Below are positions 42,724 to 49,935 of a stretch of 61,571 nt of DNA, piece by piece. Source of the DNA: Rhizocola hellebori (lineage in GTDB: Bacteria; Actinomycetota; Actinomycetes; Mycobacteriales; Micromonosporaceae); NCBI RefSeq assembly GCF_016862955.1, contig NZ_BONY01000053.1:1-61571 (forward strand), given 5' to 3'. A model generated the notes under the pieces. That model saw only the letters and a program-made list of their open reading frames with translations. It was not told the DNA's origin and made no database searches. The position numbers and the translations under genes are program-made. How positions within the stretch are numbered: position 1 is the stretch's first letter; every line of letters begins with the position of its first letter.

Positions 42724-43929
42724 ATGTTCGATGCGGGGGTTGTCGAGCGTTTGATCGCCAGGGCGCGTGCGATCTCGCAGGCGTATGCGGCTTTCTACAC
42801 CGAAGCGGTCGCGGTGGCCGACGCCACCCCGGTGGCCGAGTTCGCGGGGTTCGAGATCTCCTGCGCGCTGGTCTGCACTCCACGATCCGCCGACATTCAG
42901 CTGGAACTGGCCCAAAACATCGTGCGCCGTCTCCCGGCAGTGCACACGGCGATGACCGCCGGTGATGTGGACCTGGCCAAAGCGCGGGTGATCGTCGACG
43001 GTGTCAGCATCCTCGACCTCACCCTGGCCCGTGCCATCGTGGCCCAGATCCTTCCCCTGGCACCGGGTTTGACCACCGGCGAGCTACGCGCCCGGCTGGC
43101 CAAACTTGTCATCCAAGCCGACCCTGAGGCCGCAGCCAAACGCCGGCTCGCCCAGGTCCGGCAGCGGCGCGTCGAGTTGCAGCCCACCGAGGACGGCTGC
43201 GCCAACCTGCTGGGCCTGAACCTGCCCGCCGAGGATGCTCTAGCCGCAAGCAATCGGCTCACCGCCCTCGCCCGTGCCATCAAGAAGGCCGGAGACCCAC
43301 GCAGCCTCGACCAGCTACGCGCTGACACCTTCCTCAACCTGTTGCTAGGCAACACCACCGGCGGCACAGGTTCCGGTGGAGTGGAGCTGACCGGCGACCT
43401 GGAAATGCTGGCCCGGCTAGCCGACAACCCCGGCCACCTCAGCGGCTACGGCCCGGTCATCGCCGACATCGCCCGCCAAGTCGCCCAACAACAACGCCAG
43501 TCGCCATGGACATTCACCATCCGCGACCCAGCCACCGGCGACATCTTCACCGGCACCACCCGCCACCGCCCCCACCCCGACAGCACTACCCGGCGCGACC
43601 ACACGACCAGCGGCACATCCACCAACACCACCCGCCGCCACGCCACCCGACGCCACCCAACCGAAGCACTGGCGCGGCACGTGCGCGCCAGGGACCGCAC
43701 CTGCCGCGCCCCAGGCTGCCGCCGCCCCGCCACCCACGCCGACATCGACCACACCATCGCCTACCACCTAGGCGGGCTCACCATCGCCAGCAACCTGGGT
43801 GTCCTCTGCCGATACCACCACCGAGCCAAGCACGAGGGCTGGTGGCTACTGGTCCAGGTCAGGCCGGGGGTATTCGTTTGGCGCAGCCCGCTAGGCCGCC
43901 GTTACACCGTCTACCCCGCCGCACCTTGA
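42724..43929 (+). CDS. 13E12/DUF222 HNH endonuclease-family protein
   Basis: 401 aa. The N-terminal ~270 aa is DUF222 (13E12 repeat family), from FDAGVVERLIARARAISQAY to the IADIARQVAQQQRQSP segment. A basic Thr/Arg/His linker leads to a C-terminal HNH nuclease: RDRTCRAPGCRRPATHADID, HTIAYHLGGLTIASNLGVLC, RYHHRAKHEGWWLL, with Cys pairs for structural zinc and catalytic H-N-H residues. This multicopy actinobacterial family is linked to REP13E12-type repeats. The function is unproven. Followed by a hairpin at 43941-43956. Confidence 0.87.
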   Translation: MFDAGVVERLIARARAISQAYAAFYTEAVAVADATPVAEFAGFEISCALVCTPRSADIQLELAQNIVRRLPAVHTAMTAGDVDLAKARVIVDGVSILDLTLARAIVAQILPLAPGLTTGELRARLAKLVIQADPEAAAKRRLAQVRQRRVELQPTEDGCANLLGLNLPAEDALAASNRLTALARAIKKAGDPRSLDQLRADTFLNLLLGNTTGGTGSGGVELTGDLEMLARLADNPGHLSGYGPVIADIARQVAQQQRQSPWTFTIRDPATGDIFTGTTRHRPHPDSTTRRDHTTSGTSTNTTRRHATRRHPTEALARHVRARDRTCRAPGCRRPATHADIDHTIAYHLGGLTIASNLGVLCRYHHRAKHEGWWLLVQVRPGVFVWRSPLGRRYTVYPAAP

Positions 43930-43940
43930 GCCAACGTTGC

Positions 43941-43956
43941 CGGGGAAAAATCCCCG
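43941..43956 (+). terminator. Hairpin terminator without U-tract after the HNH gene
   Basis: CGGGGA-AAAA-TCCCCG forms a perfect 6-bp stem with a 4-nt loop, 11 bp past the stop codon. No T run follows, typical of actinobacterial I-shaped terminators. Confidence 0.55.
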
Positions 43957-44198
43957 TCGATATCGCATCATCCGCGGCCACGCCGCAGCCACGGGATGGC
44001 AGGCCTAGCGCAGGCAAAGCCGTTGGCGCGCAAGGATGCCTGGCCGCCACAGCTGCGCCAGGCCCGGCCTACGGCGGACGTCGGTGCGATGGCTGGCTGT
44101 GGAACTGCGGCAGATCCGCCGGGGGCGCGGGCAGCTCTCCCGGTGCGCCGGCATTTGCTATAGGGAATCCGGCTGGGGGTGCGGAGATTCCGGCGGAG
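43957..44198. other. Intergenic stretch without recognisable gene
   Basis: A plus-strand frame is open through here from inside the HNH gene, and a minus-strand frame runs 44557-44069, but neither shows protein-like sequence. It may hold the eroded 5' end of the pseudogene that follows. Confidence 0.45.
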
Positions 44199-44567
44199 GC
44201 GAAGGCGGAGGACACCTCGAAACCTACCCAAGTCATCGGCACCGGGACCGCTGACAGCTGCACCTCGGAGGCGGCGACCGCCGGATTCTCTACGCGGGCA
44301 AGCCTGTCTATATAGTTAACAGCGCCTTCGGTGGTTCGGCGGGCCAGGGCGGCATCTGTTCCAACGGCGGCGCACTCGGCACCATCGGTGTTCCCTGGGT
44401 CGTCCTCAACAGTGTCATGACCCACAACTCGGCCATCGGCAAGGGCGCGAACCCGGCCCGGCCCGGCTCCCCCGGGTGGAGGCAGCGGCGGGGCGGTCTT
44501 CTTCGTGAGCAACGACCGCTTCCTCGGCGCGCGCAACCCCACCATCGCCGGGTCCACGCTGCGCTAA
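44199..44567 (+). pseudogene. Decayed right-handed beta-helix repeat protein gene
   Basis: Fragments of one secreted beta-helix protein follow each other in order but in three frames. AEDTSKPTQVIGTGTADSCT (from 44205) resembles the mature N-terminus. GGGDRRILYAG and KPVYIVNSAFGGSAGQGG, CSNGGALGTIGVPWVVLNSV, NSAIGKGANPARPGSPG (frame of 44267) are core repeats. GGSGG and AVFFVSNDR, then an ARNPTIAGSTLR end (frame of 44475, stop 44565-44567) are the C-terminus. Frame changes fall near 44265 and 44474, and segments expected between the blocks are missing, so several deletions occurred. Family assignment is from memory. Confidence 0.7.
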
Positions 44568-44581
44568 TACCCTCGGCCCCT

Positions 44582-45367
44582 ATGACCGATCTTCGCTCCT
44601 CCGACGGGACCCGGCTCGCCCTGCACGACTTCGGCGGCGCAGGCGAACCTGTCCTGCTGCTGCCGGGGCTGTGCGGCTACGCGGGCGAATGGGCGGCCAC
44701 GATCGCCTTTCTCCGATCGAACTTTCACGTCTATGCCTTGGATCCGCGCGGTCACGGCGACAGTGAAACCAGACCGGCCGACGTCTCGCGGGAGGCGCAC
44801 GTCGCGGACACGACAGCGGCACTTCATACGATCGGCCCCGCGGTCGTCATCGGCCAGTCGATGGGCGGCCACACCGGCTTTCTGACCGCGGCCGGTCACC
44901 CCGAGCTGGTCACGCGGCTCATCGTGGCGGAGTCCAGCCCGCAGGGGGTGGGCGAGGACTCGGTGAAATCCGTGGACGGCTGGCTGGCCGGCTGGCCGGT
45001 ACCCTTCCCGGACCTGGCGGCCGCCGCTGAGTTCCTCGGTGGCGGGCTGGTCGGCCAGGCCTGGGCCGGCGGCCTGGACCAGCGCGGCGACGGCTGGCAC
45101 CCGCGCTTCGAGCGCGACGTCATGGTCGCCACGCTCGCGGCGATGGTCGAGCCCCGATGGGCCGAATTCGCGGCGGTAACCTGCCCGACCCTGGTGGTCA
45201 AGGGCGGCAATAGCGAGATGGCTACCGCCGAGTACGAGCGAATGCGAAAACACCCGATAGTGTCCGCGGTCGAGATCCCGGGGGCCGGCCACGACGTCCA
45301 TCTCGACAGCCCAGACCCGTGGCGCTCAACGGTAACCAAGTTTGTCACGTCCACTTTGCACAGTTAG
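44582..45367 (+). CDS. Alpha/beta-hydrolase
   Basis: 261 aa. Oxyanion region LLLPGLCGYAGEW, nucleophile elbow VVIGQSMGGHTG (Ser in GQSMG), acid near CPTLVVKGGNSEMAT and catalytic His in IPGAGHDVHLD. Resembles bacterial esterase/haloperoxidase-like hydrolases; substrate unknown. The ATG at 44582 is 14 nt past the pseudogene stop, with TACCCT 8 nt upstream. Not obviously tied to its neighbours. Confidence 0.83.
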   Translation: MTDLRSSDGTRLALHDFGGAGEPVLLLPGLCGYAGEWAATIAFLRSNFHVYALDPRGHGDSETRPADVSREAHVADTTAALHTIGPAVVIGQSMGGHTGFLTAAGHPELVTRLIVAESSPQGVGEDSVKSVDGWLAGWPVPFPDLAAAAEFLGGGLVGQAWAGGLDQRGDGWHPRFERDVMVATLAAMVEPRWAEFAAVTCPTLVVKGGNSEMATAEYERMRKHPIVSAVEIPGAGHDVHLDSPDPWRSTVTKFVTSTLHS

Positions 45368-45412
45368 GTGACATTGCGGCCCGATCCGGGCCGGGCGGCT
45401 AGCATGTGAGGT

Positions 45413-45901
45413 GTGACCGCCATCGGAATCACCGGCCACACGCGGCTCTCCAAGGACAGCCAGCTGCTCATCATGGAGGCCCTGCGCGAAGAGATCCGAA
45501 GGGAGCCGGGCCCGGCCGTGCACGGCGTGACCTGTTTGGCGGCCGGCGCCGACCAGCTCTTCGCCGAAGCCGTTTTGGAAGCCGGGGGCACTTTCGAGGT
45601 CGTCCTCCCAGCGAGAGACTACCGCGACGCGGTCATCGCCGAAGACAACCGATCAGACTTCGATCGACTGCTGGCCAAGGCTTCGTCCGTCTCATACATG
45701 CCTTTTACCGAGTCTCAGCCGATCGCGTACCAGGCGGCAAATGAAGAGCTCGTGCGGCGTTGCCAAAGGCTGATCGCGGTGTGGGACGGCCAGCCCGCCG
45801 GGGGGCAGGGCGGCACCGCCGAGGTGGTGAGCGCGGCCCAAGCCGCGGGCATCGAGGTCAGGAGAATCTGGCCTGATGGTGCAAGCCGCGCTGACACTTG
45901 A
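45413..45901 (+). CDS. SLOG-like Rossmannoid nucleotide-binding protein
   Basis: 162 aa. It opens with TAIGITGHTRLSKDSQLLI, then HGVTCLAAGADQLFAEAVLE, EVVLPARDYRDAV and a C-terminal LIAVWDGQPAGGQGGTAEVV. The order of a GITGH-like first strand, an AAGAD loop and a GGTAEVV helix start is that of the LOG/DprA (SLOG) superfamily, which binds or cleaves nucleotides. Short, single-domain, cytoplasmic. Leaderless: TAGCAT 7 nt before GTG 45413. It sits next to the FxsA system, which also carries TIR and RyR modules; SLOG proteins are common partners in nucleotide-centric conflict systems. Confidence 0.75.
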   Translation: MTAIGITGHTRLSKDSQLLIMEALREEIRREPGPAVHGVTCLAAGADQLFAEAVLEAGGTFEVVLPARDYRDAVIAEDNRSDFDRLLAKASSVSYMPFTESQPIAYQAANEELVRRCQRLIAVWDGQPAGGQGGTAEVVSAAQAAGIEVRRIWPDGASRADT

Positions 45902-45928
45902 TCAATGTTCTGGTCTAGAGTGTGGCCG

Positions 45929-46738
45929 GTGACCGCACCGTTGCCGACCGAGTCGATGGCTTCGAGGGCCTCGCTTGCTCGCGACTTCCGTCGGCTTGGG
46001 CTCAACGCCGGCGACACGGTGCTGGTGCACGCGTCATTGCGATCCCTGGGCTGGGTTTGCGGCGGAGCGACCGGAGTGGTGCTCGCCCTCACGGATGTGC
46101 TCGGTCGTGAAGGGTGCCTCATAGTTCCGGCCCAGACACCGGATAACCGCGATCCGTCGCGGTGGGAGAATCCTCGGGTTCCGGAATCCATGTGGGACGA
46201 GATCCGTGACCACATCCTTCCGTTCGACCCGAAGCGCAGCCCCGCGCTGGCGATGGGGCTGATCGCCGAACAGGTGCGCACGTGGCCCGGAGCGATCCGC
46301 AGCCGCCACCCGCAAACCTCGTTCGCCGGCATTGGCCCTGCCGCGGAGAAGCTGCTCGCCACCCACGAGCTGAGCTGTCAGCTCGGGCACGAGTCACCCC
46401 TCGGTGCCCTCTATCGCGCCGATGCTCGATTCCTGTTGCTGGGGGTCGGGTTCGATCGGTGCACGGCATTTCACCTCGCCGAGTACAACCTTCCCGGCCA
46501 GGTGACTCGCACCAACCGGTGCGTGGTGCGCAAGCGCGGCCAGCGAAGGTGGGTCGAGTACCAAGATATCGATCTTAATGCTGGTGACTTTGCCGCGCTG
46601 GGCAACGATTTCGAGAACGACCGGTCGGTCAGTGTCGGCACCGTAGGTTCCGCCACCGCTCGACTAGCGTCCGTTCGCGACGCGGTGTCCTATGCGGAGG
46701 GCTGGTTCATGAAAAATCGCCACCGCACCCCGAGCTGA
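45929..46738 (+). CDS. AAC(3)-family aminoglycoside N-acetyltransferase-like protein
   Basis: 269 aa. AAC(3)/antibiotic acetyltransferase family: AGDTVLVHASLRSLGWVCGG, GREGCLIVPAQTPDNRDPSR, SRHPQTSFAGIGPAAEKLLA, ESPLGALYRADARFLLLGVG and ATARLASVRDAVSYAEGWF. The family transfers acetyl from acetyl-CoA to an amine. Here it lies 64 bp upstream of the FxsA precursor on the same strand, so acting on the peptide product or a nucleoside/aminoglycoside-like molecule is equally plausible; resistance is not shown. GTG 45929 has TAGAGT 7 nt upstream. Confidence 0.82.
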   Translation: MTAPLPTESMASRASLARDFRRLGLNAGDTVLVHASLRSLGWVCGGATGVVLALTDVLGREGCLIVPAQTPDNRDPSRWENPRVPESMWDEIRDHILPFDPKRSPALAMGLIAEQVRTWPGAIRSRHPQTSFAGIGPAAEKLLATHELSCQLGHESPLGALYRADARFLLLGVGFDRCTAFHLAEYNLPGQVTRTNRCVVRKRGQRRWVEYQDIDLNAGDFAALGNDFENDRSVSVGTVGSATARLASVRDAVSYAEGWFMKNRHRTPS

Positions 46739-46802
46739 GTGTCGAAGCAAGTAATCAATCTAGTGGTTTATGGTGTGCCCAGCATACGTACTTAGAGAGT
46801 GA

Positions 46803-46985
46803 GTGGTTCCCGTGGAGACTACGGAGCCGGACATCGACGGTTACCTCATCAAGGTGGATAACCTGTCCCTTGGCGAGGTGCTCATTTCGCAAGACACCGC
46901 CCTGACCGAAGCCTTGCGGCGGTTGCTGGCGGACAATGCGGCCGACCCGGCCAGGGCGATATCGGCCTTCAACAACTTCATCTGA
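46803..46985 (+). CDS. fxsA: FxsA-like RiPP precursor with variant FNNFI C-terminus
   Basis: 60-aa precursor peptide. It has the FxsA leader pattern: a variable acidic N-terminus, GYLIKVDNLSLGEVLISQDT, ALTEALRRLLADNAADPARA, and a C-terminus ISAFNNFI. In the named family the last five residues are F-x-S-x-x; here they are F56-N57-N58-F59-I60, with Asn at the Ser position. FxsB-type enzymes are described as three-residue cyclophane formers, so a Phe56-Asn58 crosslink is predicted. GTG 46803 (GAGAG 5-8 nt upstream) or GTG 46812 could be the start. The stop overlaps fxsB by 1 nt (TGATG). Confidence 0.82.
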   Translation: MVPVETTEPDIDGYLIKVDNLSLGEVLISQDTALTEALRRLLADNAADPARAISAFNNFI

Positions 46986-48127
46986 TGCCCGCACGGCCCG
47001 CCATCCGGCAGGTGCTCCTTAAGGTGCACAGCCGGTGCAACTTGTCGTGCACCTACTGCTACATCTACACATTCGCCGACCAGACCTGGCTGACCCAGCC
47101 AAGGTGCATGTCTCGCGAGACGATAGACCTTGCCGCCAAACGGATCGCGGAGCACGCGCTGCTTCACGAGCTGGCCGAGGTTCAGGTCATTGTGCACGGC
47201 GGAGAGCCGTTGCTTGCCGGAGTCGCGGTGCTGGACTACCTGGCGACGACGATCCGCATGCAGGCGCCGCAGTCGACTCGGGTGGCTTTCGGGCTGCAGA
47301 CCAACGGCCTCCTGCTCAATGAGGAGTTCTTGGCGCTCTTCCGAAAGCACGGATTCCGGGTCGGGGTGAGCCTGGACGGCGGGCGGGCCGACAACGACCG
47401 GCACCGCCGGTTCGCCGACGGCCGCGGCAGCTTCGACGGCGTGGCGGCCGCGCTCGAGACTCTGCGCAAGGAACCATCGGTGTACAGCGGCATTCTCGCC
47501 ACCATCGATCTGCGCAACGACCCCGTGCAGACCTATCGGGAGCTCGCCGGCTTCGCCCCGCCACGGATAGATTTCCTTCTGCCCCATGGCAACTGGGAGA
47601 CTCCTCCGCCTGGGCGCAGCCCCGGTGGCCAGGACACCCCCTATGGGGATTGGCTTATCGCCGCCTTCGATGAGTACTACACCACGCCGACCGCAGCCCG
47701 ACCCAGCGTTCGGATTTTCGACTCGATACTGTCGCTGCTGATGGGTGGACCGAGCGGAAGCGAATCACTCGGGCTGGAGCCGGTAGATCTGCTGACCGTG
47801 GAGACGGACGGCTCGATTGAACAGGGCGATGTTCTCAAGACCGTCGGCGTCGGCCAGGCGGCAACCGGCATGCACCTGACCACCCACTCCTTCGACGATG
47901 CCCTGGAGCACCCCGGATTAAGGGCGCGTCTTGGCGGCCTTGCCAACCTTGGCCCCCAATGCCGCCAATGCCCCCTGGTCAAGGTTTGCGGTGGCGGGCA
48001 TTACGCGCATCGCTTCAGCCCTGACAACGGATTCAGCAACCCCTCTGTCTACTGCCCCGACCTGACTGTCCTGATCGGACACGTTCGCGCCCGGGTGCTG
48101 CGGGATCTGCAGCCATGCCAACCCTGA
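46985..48127 (+). CDS. fxsB: FxsB-family radical SAM/SPASM cyclophane maturase
   Basis: 380 aa. Radical SAM CxxxCxxC motif is C18-x3-C22-x2-C25 in HSRCNLSCTYCYIYTFADQT. VHGGEPLLAG and LQTNGLLLN (SAM-binding ridge) and SLDGGRADNDRHRRFADGRG, typical of anSME-like enzymes, follow. Near the C-terminus CRQCPLVKVCGGGHYAHRF and a final YC supply SPASM-type auxiliary Fe-S ligands. Predicted to crosslink the precursor's Phe. In many homologues a HEXXH domain is fused after the SPASM region; here it is a separate overlapping gene. Confidence 0.9.
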   Translation: MPARPAIRQVLLKVHSRCNLSCTYCYIYTFADQTWLTQPRCMSRETIDLAAKRIAEHALLHELAEVQVIVHGGEPLLAGVAVLDYLATTIRMQAPQSTRVAFGLQTNGLLLNEEFLALFRKHGFRVGVSLDGGRADNDRHRRFADGRGSFDGVAAALETLRKEPSVYSGILATIDLRNDPVQTYRELAGFAPPRIDFLLPHGNWETPPPGRSPGGQDTPYGDWLIAAFDEYYTTPTAARPSVRIFDSILSLLMGGPSGSESLGLEPVDLLTVETDGSIEQGDVLKTVGVGQAATGMHLTTHSFDDALEHPGLRARLGGLANLGPQCRQCPLVKVCGGGHYAHRFSPDNGFSNPSVYCPDLTVLIGHVRARVLRDLQPCQP

Positions 48128-49935
48128 CCCACAGCCTGGGTGCTGCCCACTTCGCCGCCCTCGCCTCCGGCTACGGCGACGCCGAGTGTCTCGCCCTGCT
48201 CCGCGCGGGCCAGGCCAGCCGCAGGCGGCTGCTGCTACGGGCCGTCGCGGAGGCGGCGCCGACGGCCCACGATGGGCTCAAGTTGCTCGGGCGGGTCGCG
48301 GTGACCGCACCGAAGATCGCCGAGGCGGCGTTGCGCCATCCCATGCTTGGTGTTTGGGCTTCCGGCTGGCTTCGCCAGGAGCCCGGCGACACCGGTTATC
48401 TGACCGGCCTGGCCGCGGCGGCCGCGGCGCGGGCGCAGCTGCCGTTCCGGATCAGCATCAGGACGATCTCGGGCGCGGTGGCCTTCCCGGGGTTGGGGGC
48501 GGCGCACGGCCTGGCCGCTACCCAGGCCGTCATCAACGGCACCTCCGCCGCGCTGGTCGTGGCCGGGCGCGAAACGATAGTCGAAGTTCCTAGCCCTTTC
48601 ACCGCAGACGTTCCCGGCTGGTACGCGCTGAGGAGCCCGGCGCAGACCGAGGCGCCCTTCGGCGTGGACGACCTGGACCCCTATCGGGACTGCTTCGGCT
48701 GGAGCGTGGAGCCGCGCCTCACGAACCCGACAATGGGCAGCTTCCAAGCGGCGATCAGCCTTGCCTGGCAACATATCCAGGCCCACTATCCGCGTCACGC
48801 CGAGGCGATGCAAGGAAGCCTGACCACCCTGGTGCCGCTGCAAGGGGTGGACGTGAGCGCGGCGTCGCGGCTCGCCTTCGGCGCGATCGGCGTCTGCGTC
48901 ACCGACGATCCCGACAATCTGGCGCTGTTGCTGATTCATGAGTTCCAGCACATGAAACTCGGTGCGCTGCTTGACATGGTGCGGCTGCACGCCGACGCCG
49001 GGCCGGCCATTCACTGGGCGCCGTGGCGCGCCGATCCGAGGCCGGTGCCCGCACTCCTCCAGGGAACCTATGCCCATCTTGGTGTTTGCGACTACTGGCG
49101 GACGAGGCAGCACACGGCCCCCGCCGTCCACACCCGTCACGCGCGAATCGAATTCGCTTACTGGCACGCGCAAACCTCCCGGGCCGCCGTCACGTTGGCC
49201 GAGTCGGGAGAGCTGACCGAGGCCGGTTTGCGTTTTGTCGGTGGGGTCCAAGAGTCGCTCGCCGAATGGGAAGGCGACCTCGGCGAGGAGGAAGCCGGCG
49301 CGGTCGCGGAAGACCTCGCCGATTCCGCGGCGGTGACCTGGCGGCTGGCCAACCGCAAGACCGACCAGGAAATCGTTCGCAGGATGGCGGCGCTTTTCCG
49401 GGCCGGTGCGCCGTGCCCGCGGCTGCCGGCCGTGGCTGTGGAAGCTGGTTGTCCCGCGGGTGCGGCCAAGCCGACGCCGCTGGCCATCCTGCTGCGCGAG
49501 GCTCTGACCAACCCGTCGGTGGCCGACGCCGCACCAAGCCCGGCCATCCCGGGCCTGCCCCAGCCCACCAGCGCCGATATCGCCTATGTACGAGGCGACT
49601 ACCGCGCCGCATCAGCCAGCTATCGCGATCGGATCACCCGCGACCGCCCCGGCCGCCCAGGCGAAGGTGGCGCCACCGAGCACACCTGGGCCGGCCTGGC
49701 GCTGAGCCTGCGGCGCCTGGGCCGCAGCGACTCCGGCCGGCCGGCCGGACTGCCCGCGCTGGGCCGGCACACCATCTCCTCGGCCGCCGACGCGGCGACC
49801 GCTCTGATCGAGCGGCCCGAACTGGTCCGCGAGATCACCCGAGAGACCCTGGCCGACCCCGTGGCGGTCGCCGGATGGCTCGCGCCACGGGTGACGGCGG
49901 AGCTTAGGGCGAAGGCGGGTCGAAGTCGCAGTTGA
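48115..49935 (+). CDS. HEXXH-motif putative peptide-modification protein
   Basis: 606 aa. Residues ~1-300 resemble the HEXXH domain found fused or adjacent to FxsB enzymes. His275-Glu276-x-x-His279 in LLLIHEFQHMKLGALLDMVR is a zincin-like metal site, and YGDAECLALLRAGQASRRR is the N-terminal repeat-like start. The C-terminal half is Ala-rich and helical (LREALTNPSVADAAPSP, YVRGDYRAASASYRDRI, TPR-like). It could be the leader peptidase or a non-proteolytic partner. Overlaps fxsB by 13 nt and the convergent fxsT by 32 nt at the ends. Confidence 0.8.
   Translation: MPTLTHSLGAAHFAALASGYGDAECLALLRAGQASRRRLLLRAVAEAAPTAHDGLKLLGRVAVTAPKIAEAALRHPMLGVWASGWLRQEPGDTGYLTGLAAAAAARAQLPFRISIRTISGAVAFPGLGAAHGLAATQAVINGTSAALVVAGRETIVEVPSPFTADVPGWYALRSPAQTEAPFGVDDLDPYRDCFGWSVEPRLTNPTMGSFQAAISLAWQHIQAHYPRHAEAMQGSLTTLVPLQGVDVSAASRLAFGAIGVCVTDDPDNLALLLIHEFQHMKLGALLDMVRLHADAGPAIHWAPWRADPRPVPALLQGTYAHLGVCDYWRTRQHTAPAVHTRHARIEFAYWHAQTSRAAVTLAESGELTEAGLRFVGGVQESLAEWEGDLGEEEAGAVAEDLADSAAVTWRLANRKTDQEIVRRMAALFRAGAPCPRLPAVAVEAGCPAGAAKPTPLAILLREALTNPSVADAAPSPAIPGLPQPTSADIAYVRGDYRAASASYRDRITRDRPGRPGEGGATEHTWAGLALSLRRLGRSDSGRPAGLPALGRHTISSAADAATALIERPELVREITRETLADPVAVAGWLAPRVTAELRAKAGRSRS

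Noticed and set aside
43506-44315. 269-codon plus-strand frame
   Set aside because: Its first half is the HNH gene read in another frame. Only the last part (from about 44205) is meaningful, as a pseudogene fragment.
44069-44557. 162-codon minus-strand frame
   Set aside because: It mirrors the beta-helix pseudogene and lacks its own promoter, SD or family similarity.
45929-46738. Aminoglycoside resistance gene
   Set aside because: The family is AAC(3), but homologues have diverse roles and the context is a peptide-modification locus; no sequence evidence supports calling it a resistance determinant.
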